A DNA stretch of 64,000 nt, from the NCBI RefSeq assembly GCF_033962415.1, contig NZ_JAVIKH010000001.1:248001-312000 (forward strand), written 5' to 3'. The notes beneath the pieces are model-generated. The model searched no databases, was not told where the DNA came from, and saw only the letters and a list, made by a program, of their open reading frames with translations. Position numbers and translations under genes: made by a program. The DNA comes from Candidatus Cetobacterium colombiensis (GTDB taxonomy: Bacteria; Fusobacteriota; Fusobacteriia; Fusobacteriales; Fusobacteriaceae). Shown piece after piece: positions 42,831 to 51,764 of the stretch. Positions within the stretch are counted from its first letter, which is position 1, and each line of letters begins with the position of its first letter.

Positions 42831-42906
42831 TGGTGCGTCATACTGGGCTCGAACCAGTGACAACACGATTAAAAGTCGTGTGCTCTACCATCTGAGCTAA
42901 TGACGC
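42831..42906 (-). tRNA. tRNA-Lys (TTT)
   Basis: A 76-base gene with GCGTCAT/ATGACGC acceptor stem, CACGA/TCGTG anticodon stem, loop CTTTTAA and encoded CCA. Confidence 0.94.
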
Positions 42907-42914
42907 ATTTTGTA

Positions 42915-42990
42915 TGGAGCGGGAGACGAGGGTCGAACTCGCGACATTCAGCTTGGAAGGCTGACGCTCTACCAACTGAGCTACTCCCGC
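42915..42990 (-). tRNA. tRNA-Gly (TCC)
   Basis: A 76-base gene with GCGGGAG acceptor arm, TCAGC/GCTGA anticodon stem, loop CTTCCAA and encoded CCA. Confidence 0.94.
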
Positions 42991-43003
42991 AAAGATTTTA
43001 TTA

Positions 43004-43079
43004 TGGGGTGACCGACGGGATTTGAACCCGCGACAACCAGTGCCACAAACTGGCGCTCTACCAACTGAACTACGGCCAC
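43004..43079 (-). tRNA. tRNA-His (GTG)
   Basis: A 76-base gene with CCAGT/ACTGG anticodon stem, loop TTGTGGC and encoded CCA. The base before the 5' end is G (43080), which supplies the G-1 typical of tRNA-His opposite C73. Confidence 0.94.
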
Positions 43080-43084
43080 CACAA

Positions 43085-43172
43085 TGGTGCCTGGGGCCGG
43101 AATCGAACCGGCACGCTATCAGATAGCTCAGGATTTTAAGTCCTGTGCGTCTACCTATTCCGCCACCCAGGC
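43085..43172 (-). tRNA. tRNA-Leu (TAA)
   Basis: An 88-base class II tRNA with long variable arm, CAGGA/TCCTG anticodon stem, loop CTTAAAA and encoded CCA. First gene of the tRNA operon. Confidence 0.94.
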
Positions 43173-43202
43173 GTTGATCTCGCTTTCGCTTTCAACAAAA
43201 TA

Positions 43203-43231
43203 ATAGTACCATTTTTTATAAAAAAAGTCAA
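43203..43231 (-). promoter_or_regulatory. promoter of the six-tRNA operon
   Basis: Minus-strand TTGACT (43226-43231), 17-base spacer, TACTAT (43203-43208), about 30 bases before tRNA-Leu. Confidence 0.8.
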
Positions 43232-43263
43232 TAAGTTTTTTTATTTTTTTTAAAAAATTTTTA

Positions 43264-43292
43264 TTGCAAGTTTTTTTAAGTTATGATACTAT
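43264..43292 (+). promoter_or_regulatory. glmS: promoter of glmS
   Basis: TTGCAA (43264-43269), 17-base spacer, TACTAT (43287-43292) with TGA extension. The start would be near 43299, about 30 bases before the ribozyme cleavage site. Confidence 0.75.
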
Positions 43293-43330
43293 TGAATGAC
43301 TTTATATTTTGAAGAATTAAAAATTAAACA

Positions 43331-43450
43331 AGCGCCAGAACTTTTTTAAGTTGACGAGGACTGGAATTATCGAATATTCGGCGGATATTCCAGGGGTGAC
43401 TACAGCCTTAAATCTTCTACAAATCTAAAAGGTGACTTTTAGGACAAAAG
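43331..43450 (+). ncRNA. glmS ribozyme
   Basis: Conserved core parts appear in order: AGCGCCAGAAC, GTTGACGAGGA, TTATCGAAT, TTCGGCGGAT, CTACAGCC, and GGTGACTTTTAGGACAAAAG. Self-cleavage would fall between A43331 and G43332. In this family glucosamine-6-phosphate acts as cofactor, and cleavage leads to decay of the glmS message. The GlmS start codon lies about 70 bases downstream. Confidence 0.96.
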
Positions 43451-43519
43451 AGGATTAGTAGTAATTCTTCCTAATATATAAGAACATTAAAAACTTAATA
43501 TTTTGAAGGAGGATTTTTT

Positions 43520-45340
43520 ATGTGTGGAATTGTTGGTTACATAGGAAAAGGAGATGCAAAAACTGTTGTTTTACAAGGACTGGAGAAACTGGAGTACAGA
43601 GGCTATGATTCGGCAGGGATAGCAGTTATAAAAGACTCTAAAATTATGATAGAAAAGAAAAAGGGAAAACTAAAAAATTTAGAAAACCATCTTGAAAATC
43701 TAGATTTAGAATCTCATATTGGAATAGGGCACACTAGATGGGCTACTCATGGAGAACCTTCTGATAGAAATTCTCACCCTCATTTCACTGAAGATATGTC
43801 TATTGCTGTTGTTCATAATGGAATTATTGAAAACTACGCAACGTTAAAAAGTGAACTTATTCAAAAGGGATATAATTTTACTTCTGATACTGATACTGAG
43901 GTTGTTGCTCACCTTATTCACTCTATTTATGAAGGAGATTTATTTAGTGCTCTTACAAAAGCACTTAAACTATTAAGAGGAAGTTACGCTCTTGGAGTTA
44001 TCCATAAAGACTTTCCTAACGAAATCATTTGTACTAGAAAAGATAGTCCACTTGTTATTGGATTGGGAGAAAATGAAAATCTAATCGCTTCGGATGTTCC
44101 AGCTATTCTAAAATATACAAAGAATGTGTATTTTTTAGAAGACGGAGATATTGCAAGATTAACAGCAGATAATGTAGAAATCTTTGACAAAACTTTAGTT
44201 CCTGTAGAGAGAGAAATTAAAGTTATTGAATGGGATTACGAGCAAGCTACAAAGGGAGGATTCCCTCACTTTATGATCAAAGAGATTTTTGAACAACCAA
44301 AATCTATTGAAGAAACTTTAAATAGAAGAATCCATGATGGAATCATAGATTTTTCAGATGTTTTAACAGAGGATGAAATCAAAAAATTCAATATGATTCA
44401 TATTGTTGCGTGTGGAACTGCTTATCATGCAGGTCTTCAAGGACAGTATGCATTAAGAGAAATTTCTGGTGTAAACTCTTTAGTTGAAATTGCATCTGAA
44501 TACAGATACATGAATCCTTTTGTGGATGAAAATACACTAGCTATTTTTGTTAGTCAATCAGGAGAAACTCTTGATACATTAGCAGCATTAAAAGAAGCAA
44601 AAGCTAGAGGAGCTAAAACAATTGCAATTACGAATGTTGTTGGTTCTACTATCTCTAGAGAAGCTCATAAAACTATTTATACCATGGCAGGACCTGAGAT
44701 TGCTGTTGCCTCTACTAAGGCTTACACAACTCAAGTTATTATATTACAACTATTATCTATATACTTAGCTGAAAAAAAAGGAAGAATTTCTAAAGAGAAA
44801 GCATCTGATTTTATCAAAGAGCTATATAGTGTTTCTGAAAAAATCAAAACTACTCTTGATAATGTAGACATTATTAAAGATGTAGCAGAATTTATGAAAG
44901 ATAAACATAATGGATTTTATATTGGAAGGGGTGTTGACTTTGCAACCGCTTTAGAAGGATCTTTAAAAATGAAAGAGATTACTTATATTCATACTGAAGC
45001 GTTCCCTGCTGGAGAGTTAAAACACGGTTCTATTGCTTTAATTGAGCCTGGAACTCCTGTTGTTGTTGTTGCAATGCAAACAAATTTATTGGAAAAAACA
45101 ATATCAAATATAAAAGAACTAAAAGCTAGAGGAGCACATATCGTAACTGTAGCTAGAAACTCTTGTTTAGAAGCTAAAGAAGTTTCAGATGAATTTATTG
45201 GGGTTGGAGAAATTGATGATGTTTTCTCTGTACTTTTAGCAGTTATTCCTTTACAACTTTTATCTTATTTTACATCTATAAAAAAAGGAATTGATGTTGA
45301 TAAACCTAGAAATTTGGCAAAATCTGTTACTGTTGAATAA
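43520..45340 (+). CDS. glmS: glutamine-fructose-6-phosphate aminotransferase
   Basis: A 606-residue enzyme. Cys2 in MCGIVGYIG is the glutaminase nucleophile; RGYDSAGIAV and GHTRWATHGEPSDRNSHPH are in the amidotransferase domain (residues 1-240). Two SIS domains follow (CGTAYHAGLQG and SQSGETLDT; IGRGVDFATALEGSLKMKE), and the chain ends DKPRNLAKSVTVE. It makes glucosamine-6-phosphate for cell-wall synthesis, and its own product controls it through the ribozyme. Normal length. Confidence 0.97.
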   Translation: MCGIVGYIGKGDAKTVVLQGLEKLEYRGYDSAGIAVIKDSKIMIEKKKGKLKNLENHLENLDLESHIGIGHTRWATHGEPSDRNSHPHFTEDMSIAVVHNGIIENYATLKSELIQKGYNFTSDTDTEVVAHLIHSIYEGDLFSALTKALKLLRGSYALGVIHKDFPNEIICTRKDSPLVIGLGENENLIASDVPAILKYTKNVYFLEDGDIARLTADNVEIFDKTLVPVEREIKVIEWDYEQATKGGFPHFMIKEIFEQPKSIEETLNRRIHDGIIDFSDVLTEDEIKKFNMIHIVACGTAYHAGLQGQYALREISGVNSLVEIASEYRYMNPFVDENTLAIFVSQSGETLDTLAALKEAKARGAKTIAITNVVGSTISREAHKTIYTMAGPEIAVASTKAYTTQVIILQLLSIYLAEKKGRISKEKASDFIKELYSVSEKIKTTLDNVDIIKDVAEFMKDKHNGFYIGRGVDFATALEGSLKMKEITYIHTEAFPAGELKHGSIALIEPGTPVVVVAMQTNLLEKTISNIKELKARGAHIVTVARNSCLEAKEVSDEFIGVGEIDDVFSVLLAVIPLQLLSYFTSIKKGIDVDKPRNLAKSVTVE

Positions 45341-45362
45341 TAATTAATTTTTTAGATATTTT

Positions 45363-45393
45363 AAAAGTCCAATCGATTGGTGATTGGACTTTT
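45363..45393. terminator. bidirectional terminator
   Basis: A 12-bp stem AAAAGTCCAATC/GATTGGACTTTT, with a T run on the plus strand, between glmS and marC. Confidence 0.85.
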
Positions 45394-45395
45394 TT

Positions 45396-46016
45396 TTATT
45401 TCATAAATATACCTTTTATTCCATTGGCAACTAATTTTACTCCCGCTGACATTATAAATATTTGCATAACTCTCGAAAGTACAAACAATACAACTTCTCC
45501 CAATACTTTATCTAACCAATCCGAAATTGTAAATAAAAACTTCATTACTAAAAATGTAACTGCAACAGCTCCAACAGATATAATTAATCCAGCTTCTTTA
45601 TGGATTATCATAACTGTTGAAATTGTTCCTGGTCCAACTAACATTGGAAATGTCAAAGGTGTAATAGCATATCTTATAGCATCTTTTTCTGACATTATAT
45701 TTCCAGAACTCTCTTTAGAAACACCTAACCCCAAAAGATTTCTAAAAGCTACAACAATCAGTATCATACCACCAGCAACTCTTAGTTCATCCATTCCAAC
45801 TTTATATAAGTAGTTCATGAAAAAGTCTCCTGCAACTATAAAACCAGTAACTATCCCAAATCCTGAAACCACTATGATATTATACATTTTTTTTCTTATT
45901 TCTGGATCTTGATCTTTTGTTAAAGTCATAAATAAAGGTACATTTCCAAAAGGATTTAAAATTCCTATTATGGTAAGAACATACGTCATTATATCTATGA
46001 AAAAATCTTTTCCCAT
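45396..46016 (-). CDS. MarC family membrane protein
   Basis: A 206-residue protein with about six hydrophobic segments. GILNPFGNVPLFMTLTKDQ at the start and ITPLTFPMLVGPGTISTVM in the middle are the MarC/YhgN signatures. The family is often annotated as multiple antibiotic resistance, but its role is not established. GAGAGG precedes the ATG. It stands alone. Confidence 0.9.
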   Translation of the reverse strand: MGKDFFIDIMTYVLTIIGILNPFGNVPLFMTLTKDQDPEIRKKMYNIIVVSGFGIVTGFIVAGDFFMNYLYKVGMDELRVAGGMILIVVAFRNLLGLGVSKESSGNIMSEKDAIRYAITPLTFPMLVGPGTISTVMIIHKEAGLIISVGAVAVTFLVMKFLFTISDWLDKVLGEVVLFVLSRVMQIFIMSAGVKLVANGIKGIFMK

Positions 46017-46104
46017 ATTGTATCGCCTCTCTTTAAAATTTATTTATACACTATAATATACAAATCATTTAATAAAGTAAAGTTTTTTTATTTTTTCATA
46101 AAAC

Positions 46105-46126
46105 AAAGGAGAGTTCCCTCTCCTTT
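46105..46126 (-). terminator. terminator of chitinase A transcript
   Basis: A 9-bp stem AAAGGAGAG/CTCTCCTTT with a 4-base loop; the minus strand continues GTTTTATG. Moderately strong. Confidence 0.65.
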
Positions 46127-46138
46127 AAAAATTTTTTA

Positions 46139-48847
46139 TTATCTTGAAATTCTATTTAAATAGTTTAATCTTAATGAATTTGTTTTAAATTTTTCAAATA
46201 TTACTGATGTTAATAAATGTTCAGCTCCGTATAGAGTTGGATAAGCTGTTGTTGCTTCTGGTCCATGCGGATCTATTCCGTAATCATCCATTGCAATATC
46301 CCAAGAGATTATTCCTGCTAAATTGTTTTCGATTACCCACTGACATTTTGTTTCAACTGATCTTTCATCTTCAAAAGTATAGAAAATTCCAGCTGATTCA
46401 TTATATAAATATGGTGTTTGAGCAGCTTCATCATAATAGTATTTAAAATCTGCTCCTCTTAAAATTGCTCCAGCGTGAGGATTAGCTGGTCCATTCATAT
46501 CTAATGTTCTTACAGAAACGTTCTCACCTTTAATTAATTTATTTAAGTGATGTAAACATAATACTCCTGCTCCTCTTCCTCCATCCATAGTTCCTGGTGC
46601 TGAACATCCTTTTGAACCATTTGATGCTGCATCTATATTCGTTCTTGCATATAGTCCAGGCGTATTTGGATTTAACCATCCTGAAGCTGGTTTAAATATT
46701 CCAGACCAACCTCTTGAATAGAATGGTGATCCTATTGTTATTTTTGAAGCTGATACTCCATAGTTTGTTGTTACAAATTGAATTAAATCAGCTATTGCAA
46801 ATGCATTTCCATTTGGATTTGTTTCTGCTTGTGGATCATTTGGATTTTGGAATAAGTATGATTGATGATTTGTTATTGGATCAAATGCTCCATGTACATC
46901 ATAAGTCATATAACTAATGAAATCACATACTGGATGCCATACTCCTATTCCACTCTTTTGAATATGTTTCTTTCCTGAAACAATTGCACAAGATAAGAAG
47001 TAATATTTTCCATCCTCTTCTCCTGCTTTGTCTAATGCTTTTCTTAAGTTTTGCATTAAACTTGTAAATAAGAACTCTTCATCATCAGCCGCTCTTGGAC
47101 TTCCCAAATCGTTTGGACTATCTACTAAATCTCCATCTCTTCTATCACAAGGGAATTCCCAGTCAATATCTATTCCTATCATATTAAATTCTCTAATGAA
47201 ATCAATACATCTTTGAACAAAATAATCAATTTTTTCCGGTTGTGCTGCATCTCTAAAGAATGCAGATCTTGACCAACCACCAAGAGATGCAATTGGTTTA
47301 ACATATGGATATTTTCTACACATTTCATTGTACTCTGTCATAAATGCATTTGTTCCACCATAAGCTGAGAACGCTGCACCCGGATCAAATATATTTGGTG
47401 ATACATTTAAATTTGTTCCATTTGGAGCATCTGCTGCTGATCTTCTTAAGTGAGATATATCATCTTTATCAGTATTAAATTTTCCTGTATAATTTGGAAT
47501 TACATCTACGAATGCATATTGCATGTGAGATATTTTATTCCAAGAAGTTATTTTTGGAGTATATTTTCTTCCAGCCCATTTTCCCCACTCTGGTGTATAA
47601 GTTATATGCATTTTTTCCATTGGAGATCCTAAACCTTCAACTTGTGCTACATTCATAGGCTCTAAATGTGCATTAGGTTTTGTACCTGCCGAATCCATAA
47701 CGTGATTTCCTGGACAATCTATTGCAGTTTCTTCGGCTGCTGATAACTTTGTCCAAGGTGACCAATCACCATTTAATTTTGGTGCATCTCCTTTTGAAGC
47801 CCATCCTGAATGTTTAAAGTGGAATCCTTGGAAAAATACAATTTTATTTGTAGCTGCTCCGTACTCTATTTCTGAATTCCATTCTGGGTGCTTACAATAT
47901 TTTACTCCACCATCAGGAGTTGCTATTTCAACTACTCCAGTTGTACTTTTATAATAAACTACTACTTTATCATTTGTTTTTTCGTCTCTTACATAAGTTA
48001 CTTTATAAACAAATTTTAAATCCTTATTAGTTGGATACTTTGAAGTAGGTACTATATTTTTTGCTGATCCTTTATTTGTAGCTGTAAAATTAGTAGATAA
48101 TACTTCTGTTAAAACACCATCTAAATAAACTGCTAATTTACTATCGATAACTCCCCATGTATTATTTAAAGTTATCTCATAGTTTCCATTTGTAGTAACT
48201 GTATGAGCCCATAAATTAGAATAAGGTAATTTTGTCGGAAAATCCCCATCTTCTACTGGAGGTGGTACCACTTCTTCTTCTATTACCAATGTATTTGATG
48301 TTATTTGTTTAAATTTATCTGCCCAATAATATTTTGCTATAAATTTATAAGTTCCTGGAGTATTTGTTGAGAAGTTTGCAATTTTACTTCCTGTATTAGT
48401 TGTAACTTTCTCTACTCTTGTATTATTTTGATATAATTCATATTCTACAGTAGTTATTAAGTGAGCGTTTTCACCTAATGTTAATTCACCTGTTAAATTT
48501 TTATTTATATTTCTTAATATTGCATTTAAAACAGCTGGCTCTAATTCTGGCTCTGGTTCTGGAGGTAAAATTTCACCATGATTACATTCATTTAATAATT
48601 TTAAAATGTTTTGAACTAATAGTTTAAAAGAAAGATATTCTTCTAACTTTGTACTTCTATTAAGATTTAATACAAAGTTATTCATTTTTTCTACTAAAGA
48701 ATCTAATTCTTCGCACTCTACACCATTATGAATTGATGTATATTTACTATTTATAAAGTTAACTTTTTCTATTGTATTATTATATATCTTTTGAAATTCT
48801 TGCTCTTTATCTATAACAGGAAATAATTCATTATTTGTTTTTAGCAT
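46139..48847 (-). CDS. GH18 chitinase A, multidomain, no signal peptide
   Basis: 902 residues. Order: helical N-terminal segment (1-90), PEPEPE linker, beta module (about 105-190), PPP linker, second beta region (about 205-305), a Trp-rich stretch with HPEWNSEIEYG (about 320-368) resembling a chitin-binding CBM5/12, then a GH18 barrel (about 415-890). ASLGGWS and the catalytic DIDWE (Asp560, Asp562, Glu564) are intact, as is SYMTYD. It hydrolyses chitin with retention. No Sec signal is present. An ATG six codons upstream lacks a ribosome site; GGAGG lies 11 bases before this one. It follows the coiled-coil gene. Confidence 0.9.
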   Translation of the reverse strand: MLKTNNELFPVIDKEQEFQKIYNNTIEKVNFINSKYTSIHNGVECEELDSLVEKMNNFVLNLNRSTKLEEYLSFKLLVQNILKLLNECNHGEILPPEPEPELEPAVLNAILRNINKNLTGELTLGENAHLITTVEYELYQNNTRVEKVTTNTGSKIANFSTNTPGTYKFIAKYYWADKFKQITSNTLVIEEEVVPPPVEDGDFPTKLPYSNLWAHTVTTNGNYEITLNNTWGVIDSKLAVYLDGVLTEVLSTNFTATNKGSAKNIVPTSKYPTNKDLKFVYKVTYVRDEKTNDKVVVYYKSTTGVVEIATPDGGVKYCKHPEWNSEIEYGAATNKIVFFQGFHFKHSGWASKGDAPKLNGDWSPWTKLSAAEETAIDCPGNHVMDSAGTKPNAHLEPMNVAQVEGLGSPMEKMHITYTPEWGKWAGRKYTPKITSWNKISHMQYAFVDVIPNYTGKFNTDKDDISHLRRSAADAPNGTNLNVSPNIFDPGAAFSAYGGTNAFMTEYNEMCRKYPYVKPIASLGGWSRSAFFRDAAQPEKIDYFVQRCIDFIREFNMIGIDIDWEFPCDRRDGDLVDSPNDLGSPRAADDEEFLFTSLMQNLRKALDKAGEEDGKYYFLSCAIVSGKKHIQKSGIGVWHPVCDFISYMTYDVHGAFDPITNHQSYLFQNPNDPQAETNPNGNAFAIADLIQFVTTNYGVSASKITIGSPFYSRGWSGIFKPASGWLNPNTPGLYARTNIDAASNGSKGCSAPGTMDGGRGAGVLCLHHLNKLIKGENVSVRTLDMNGPANPHAGAILRGADFKYYYDEAAQTPYLYNESAGIFYTFEDERSVETKCQWVIENNLAGIISWDIAMDDYGIDPHGPEATTAYPTLYGAEHLLTSVIFEKFKTNSLRLNYLNRISR

Positions 48848-48875
48848 TTTTACTTTATCCTCCATCTAATAATTT

Positions 48876-49298
48876 TTATTTAAATATTCTATATGATTTT
48901 TCAAGATTATCTTGATATGTTGATGTTTGTTTATTAAAGTCTGTATGTTTTTCCAAAAATAACGTCAATCTGTTTATCTCTCTTGATAATTTTATTAAAT
49001 CAGCTTCAAACTCTTGAAACTTTTTTACTAAAGTTTGCGTTTTAGGAATTTCTTTACTTTTTTCTTCTAATTTTGAAAGTGTCATTTCCACTGAAATTAA
49101 TTTTGAAGATAATTCTGAAAAACTTTCTCTAAAAGCATTATTAAAATTTTCATTTTTTTTCAGAGCTTCCACATATTCCTTCTTTATTTGTAAATATTTT
49201 TCTTGATAATATTCACACTTTTCTTCATATTCTTTATTTTTAGCAATTAGATTAGCTATTTCTTTTTTTAGCTCTTTATTTTTATTATTAAAGAACAT
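48876..49298 (-). CDS. 140-aa coiled-coil protein ahead of chitinase A
   Basis: A charged helical protein from end to end. Residues 5-50 and 58-115 look like coiled coils (KKEIANLIAKNKEYEEKCE and LSKLEEKSKEIPKTQ). No signal peptide or membrane segment. It is the first gene of the leftward chitinase transcript and ends ten bases before the upstream ATG of the chitinase. It could be a chaperone or secretion partner, but nothing in its sequence proves this. I do not recognise the family. Confidence 0.65.
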   Translation of the reverse strand: MFFNNKNKELKKEIANLIAKNKEYEEKCEYYQEKYLQIKKEYVEALKKNENFNNAFRESFSELSSKLISVEMTLSKLEEKSKEIPKTQTLVKKFQEFEADLIKLSREINRLTLFLEKHTDFNKQTSTYQDNLEKSYRIFK

Positions 49299-49404
49299 TT
49301 TATCTCCTTTCTTTATTTCGTTTTTAAATTTTCACTTAATTTATGAATTTAAATTTCTGCACAAAATTCATTTTCTTTTATTTTTTTGAAACTTTTATGA
49401 AACT

Positions 49405-49433
49405 ATAATACATTTTTTACAAGAAATAATCAA
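49405..49433 (-). promoter_or_regulatory. promoter of the coiled-coil/chitinase A transcript
   Basis: Minus-strand TTGATT (49428-49433), 17-base spacer, TATTAT (49405-49410). Confidence 0.7.
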
Positions 49434-49522
49434 CACTTTTTTTATTTTTTTATTTAAAAAAACTAAAAAACCTTTATTTTATTGATTTTTTTTATAATTT
49501 TTTAAAAAAATTTTTTTTTAGT

Positions 49523-49551
49523 TTGAATTTTAATTCCAATTATGCTAATAT
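49523..49551 (+). promoter_or_regulatory. promoter of the chitinase B/C/patatin transcript
   Basis: TTGAAT (49523-49528), 17-base spacer, TAATAT (49546-49551) with a TGC extension at 49543-49545. Confidence 0.75.
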
Positions 49552-49658
49552 AAAATCACTTAATTTTTTAAATTTCTTTGAATTTTTTTTTCTTAAAAAC
49601 TTAAAAATAATAAAAAATAAAATTATGATAAATAAAATGTTTAGGAGGTTTACTTACT

Positions 49659-51743
49659 TTGGACTCAAATAACGAATTAGATTTTCAAGTTAATGATCTA
49701 AAAAACAAGATTTCATCTTTATTTAATAAATTTAAAACCTTACAATCTAGTATGAATCTAATTATGGATATAGTTTCATCTAATCCAGAATATAATTTAA
49801 CTAAAAATAAAATAGAACTTTTGGCAACTTTATCAAAAGATTTAAATAGCGAAAATCAAATAGATAATTTTTTCCAAATTAAAAGTCTTGCTTTTGAAGT
49901 AGAAAAAATGATTTTCGACTTAGAACATATAATCCAAGTTGAAATTCCTGAATTTATTATTCCTGAAATTACAACTGCAATTTTAGAAGACAATAGTTCA
50001 ACTCTAATTGGAAACTTAAAAAATATTATTGACCCTCAATTTAGAATAACTCACATTAAGTATAAACTATACAAAGAAACTTTATCTAATTCTATAGAAG
50101 TTACAAGTATTACTCCTTCAGAATTAACATATACAATCGATTTTAACTTTAGAGAAAATGGAAAATTTTTCTTTGTGGCTAACTACTTCTATGAAAATGA
50201 TAATAAAGTTATCCAAAATAAAAGTATTAGATCAAATACAGTAGAAATACAAATAATAGAAAGAGAAATTCCCACAGTTTGTTGTGCGGCTTTAACTTCT
50301 TTTGAAAATAAACCAAAAGGATTTTTAACTAAAGTTATAGACAAAGATTCTTCAATAACTGAAGTTATATACAACTTAAAAAATATAAATAATTTTTTAA
50401 TAGAATCTGTTACTTCTACAAATGCCTTTACTCACATCGAATTCAAAGAAGTAAATAGCGGAACTTACTTCTTCGATTGTATTTGTAAATACAATACAGG
50501 ATCTAAAACTGATCAAATTTTATTAAAATCAAATGTTATAACAATAGAAAATGGAGCTACTGACCCTGTATTACCTACAGAGAAATGGCCACGTGGAATT
50601 TTTGCACCATTTGTTGATGCTGCAAGAGATGATGTTAATTTAAAATTTCCAATAGCCGATAAATCTAAAGTAACTGGAGTACAGTTTTATAACTTAGGTT
50701 TTATAACTGCAGATTCAAACAAAAATCCTGCTTGGGCAGGGAATATAAATCTTCCTGGCGATAAAGGAACTAATGCCGGTCTTATGCAAGATATCGAAAG
50801 ATTAAGATCAATGGGAGGAGATGTTTGTATATCTTTTGGTGGATTAAACGGTCCTTATTTAAATGAAGTTATAACAGACATTGCAGATTTAAAAAATAAA
50901 TATAAGGCTATTATAAATACTTGGAATCTAAAAAGAGTAGATTTCGATATGGAACATAATAGAACTGTCAATGGGGAAACATGCGAAGAGAATAAAAGAA
51001 ACCACTTAGCTATCGAACTTTTACAAAGAGAACTTAAAGCAGAAGGTAAAAATGTCGGTATTTGGTTTACTCTACCTGTTATGCCTTATGGACTAAATCA
51101 AAATGAACTTCTTCTTTTAAATGATGCTATAAAAAAGAATGTAGAAATCGAAGGTGTGAACGTTATGGCTATGTGCTATGGTAGCGCTTATTCTGGTAAT
51201 ATGGGAGAGCAAGCAATCTCTGCAATGGTTAATCTACATTTACAACTTAAAAATCTTTATGAAAACAATAATATCATCAAAACTGATGATGAACTTTGGG
51301 CTATGATTGGTATTTGTCCAGAAATCGGAATTAATGACACTGGTGCTGTTAACACATTTTTCTTAGAAGATGTTCAAATTGTTTTAGAATTTTGTAAAAG
51401 TAAAAACGTTGGTATGATCTCATTCTGGTCAGCTAACAGAGACAAACAAAATAACGGTTCTGAACCTAATGGTCCTGACTCAACTGGATTAATCCAACAA
51501 GAATTAGCTTTTACTAATGCTTTTCAAATTTATAACAATATAAATGATAATGTTAACACATTAAACACTGAAGCTGATTGTGGTTTCCATAAGGGAATTC
51601 AAACTTGGCACGAATCAATGTCATATCCAGTTTCAAATACAAAAGTTTATTACAACGGAAAATACTATGTCAACGGTTGGTATGTTTCTGCTTGGAGCAA
51701 TCCACCTTCATCTAATGAAGCTTGGAAAGAAATTACAATATAA
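49659..51743 (+). CDS. GH18 chitinase B with C-terminal chitin-binding domain
   Basis: 694 residues. A helical N-terminal segment (1-95) ends FFQIKSLAFEVEKMIFDL. Two copies of the shared beta module follow (about 100-198 and 203-297). The GH18 barrel is about 308-620, with SFGGLNG (392-398) and the catalytic VDFDME (Asp428, Asp430, Glu432). The last 45 residues (YYNGKYYVNGWYVSAWSNPP) form a CBM5/12-type chitin-binding domain. The start is TTG, ten bases after AGGAGG; no in-frame ATG fits. No signal peptide. First gene of the rightward transcript. Confidence 0.88.
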   Translation: MDSNNELDFQVNDLKNKISSLFNKFKTLQSSMNLIMDIVSSNPEYNLTKNKIELLATLSKDLNSENQIDNFFQIKSLAFEVEKMIFDLEHIIQVEIPEFIIPEITTAILEDNSSTLIGNLKNIIDPQFRITHIKYKLYKETLSNSIEVTSITPSELTYTIDFNFRENGKFFFVANYFYENDNKVIQNKSIRSNTVEIQIIEREIPTVCCAALTSFENKPKGFLTKVIDKDSSITEVIYNLKNINNFLIESVTSTNAFTHIEFKEVNSGTYFFDCICKYNTGSKTDQILLKSNVITIENGATDPVLPTEKWPRGIFAPFVDAARDDVNLKFPIADKSKVTGVQFYNLGFITADSNKNPAWAGNINLPGDKGTNAGLMQDIERLRSMGGDVCISFGGLNGPYLNEVITDIADLKNKYKAIINTWNLKRVDFDMEHNRTVNGETCEENKRNHLAIELLQRELKAEGKNVGIWFTLPVMPYGLNQNELLLLNDAIKKNVEIEGVNVMAMCYGSAYSGNMGEQAISAMVNLHLQLKNLYENNNIIKTDDELWAMIGICPEIGINDTGAVNTFFLEDVQIVLEFCKSKNVGMISFWSANRDKQNNGSEPNGPDSTGLIQQELAFTNAFQIYNNINDNVNTLNTEADCGFHKGIQTWHESMSYPVSNTKVYYNGKYYVNGWYVSAWSNPPSSNEAWKEITI

Positions 51744-51764
51744 TCTAAAATATAAGGAGTGTTT

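Larger units (their letters stand above)
49299..49658. other. 360-bp intergenic region between divergent chitinase transcripts
   Basis: An extremely AT-rich gap with T runs in the centre (49430-49515). It holds two strong divergent promoters (49405-49433 minus, 49523-49551 plus) and long untranslated leaders of about 100 bases on each side. I see no ORF, RNA gene or perfect operator palindrome. Confidence 0.6.

Noticed and set aside
46207-46917. Two plus-strand ORFs opposite chitinase A
   Set aside because: Leu-rich antisense shadows of the GH18 barrel, without ribosome sites.
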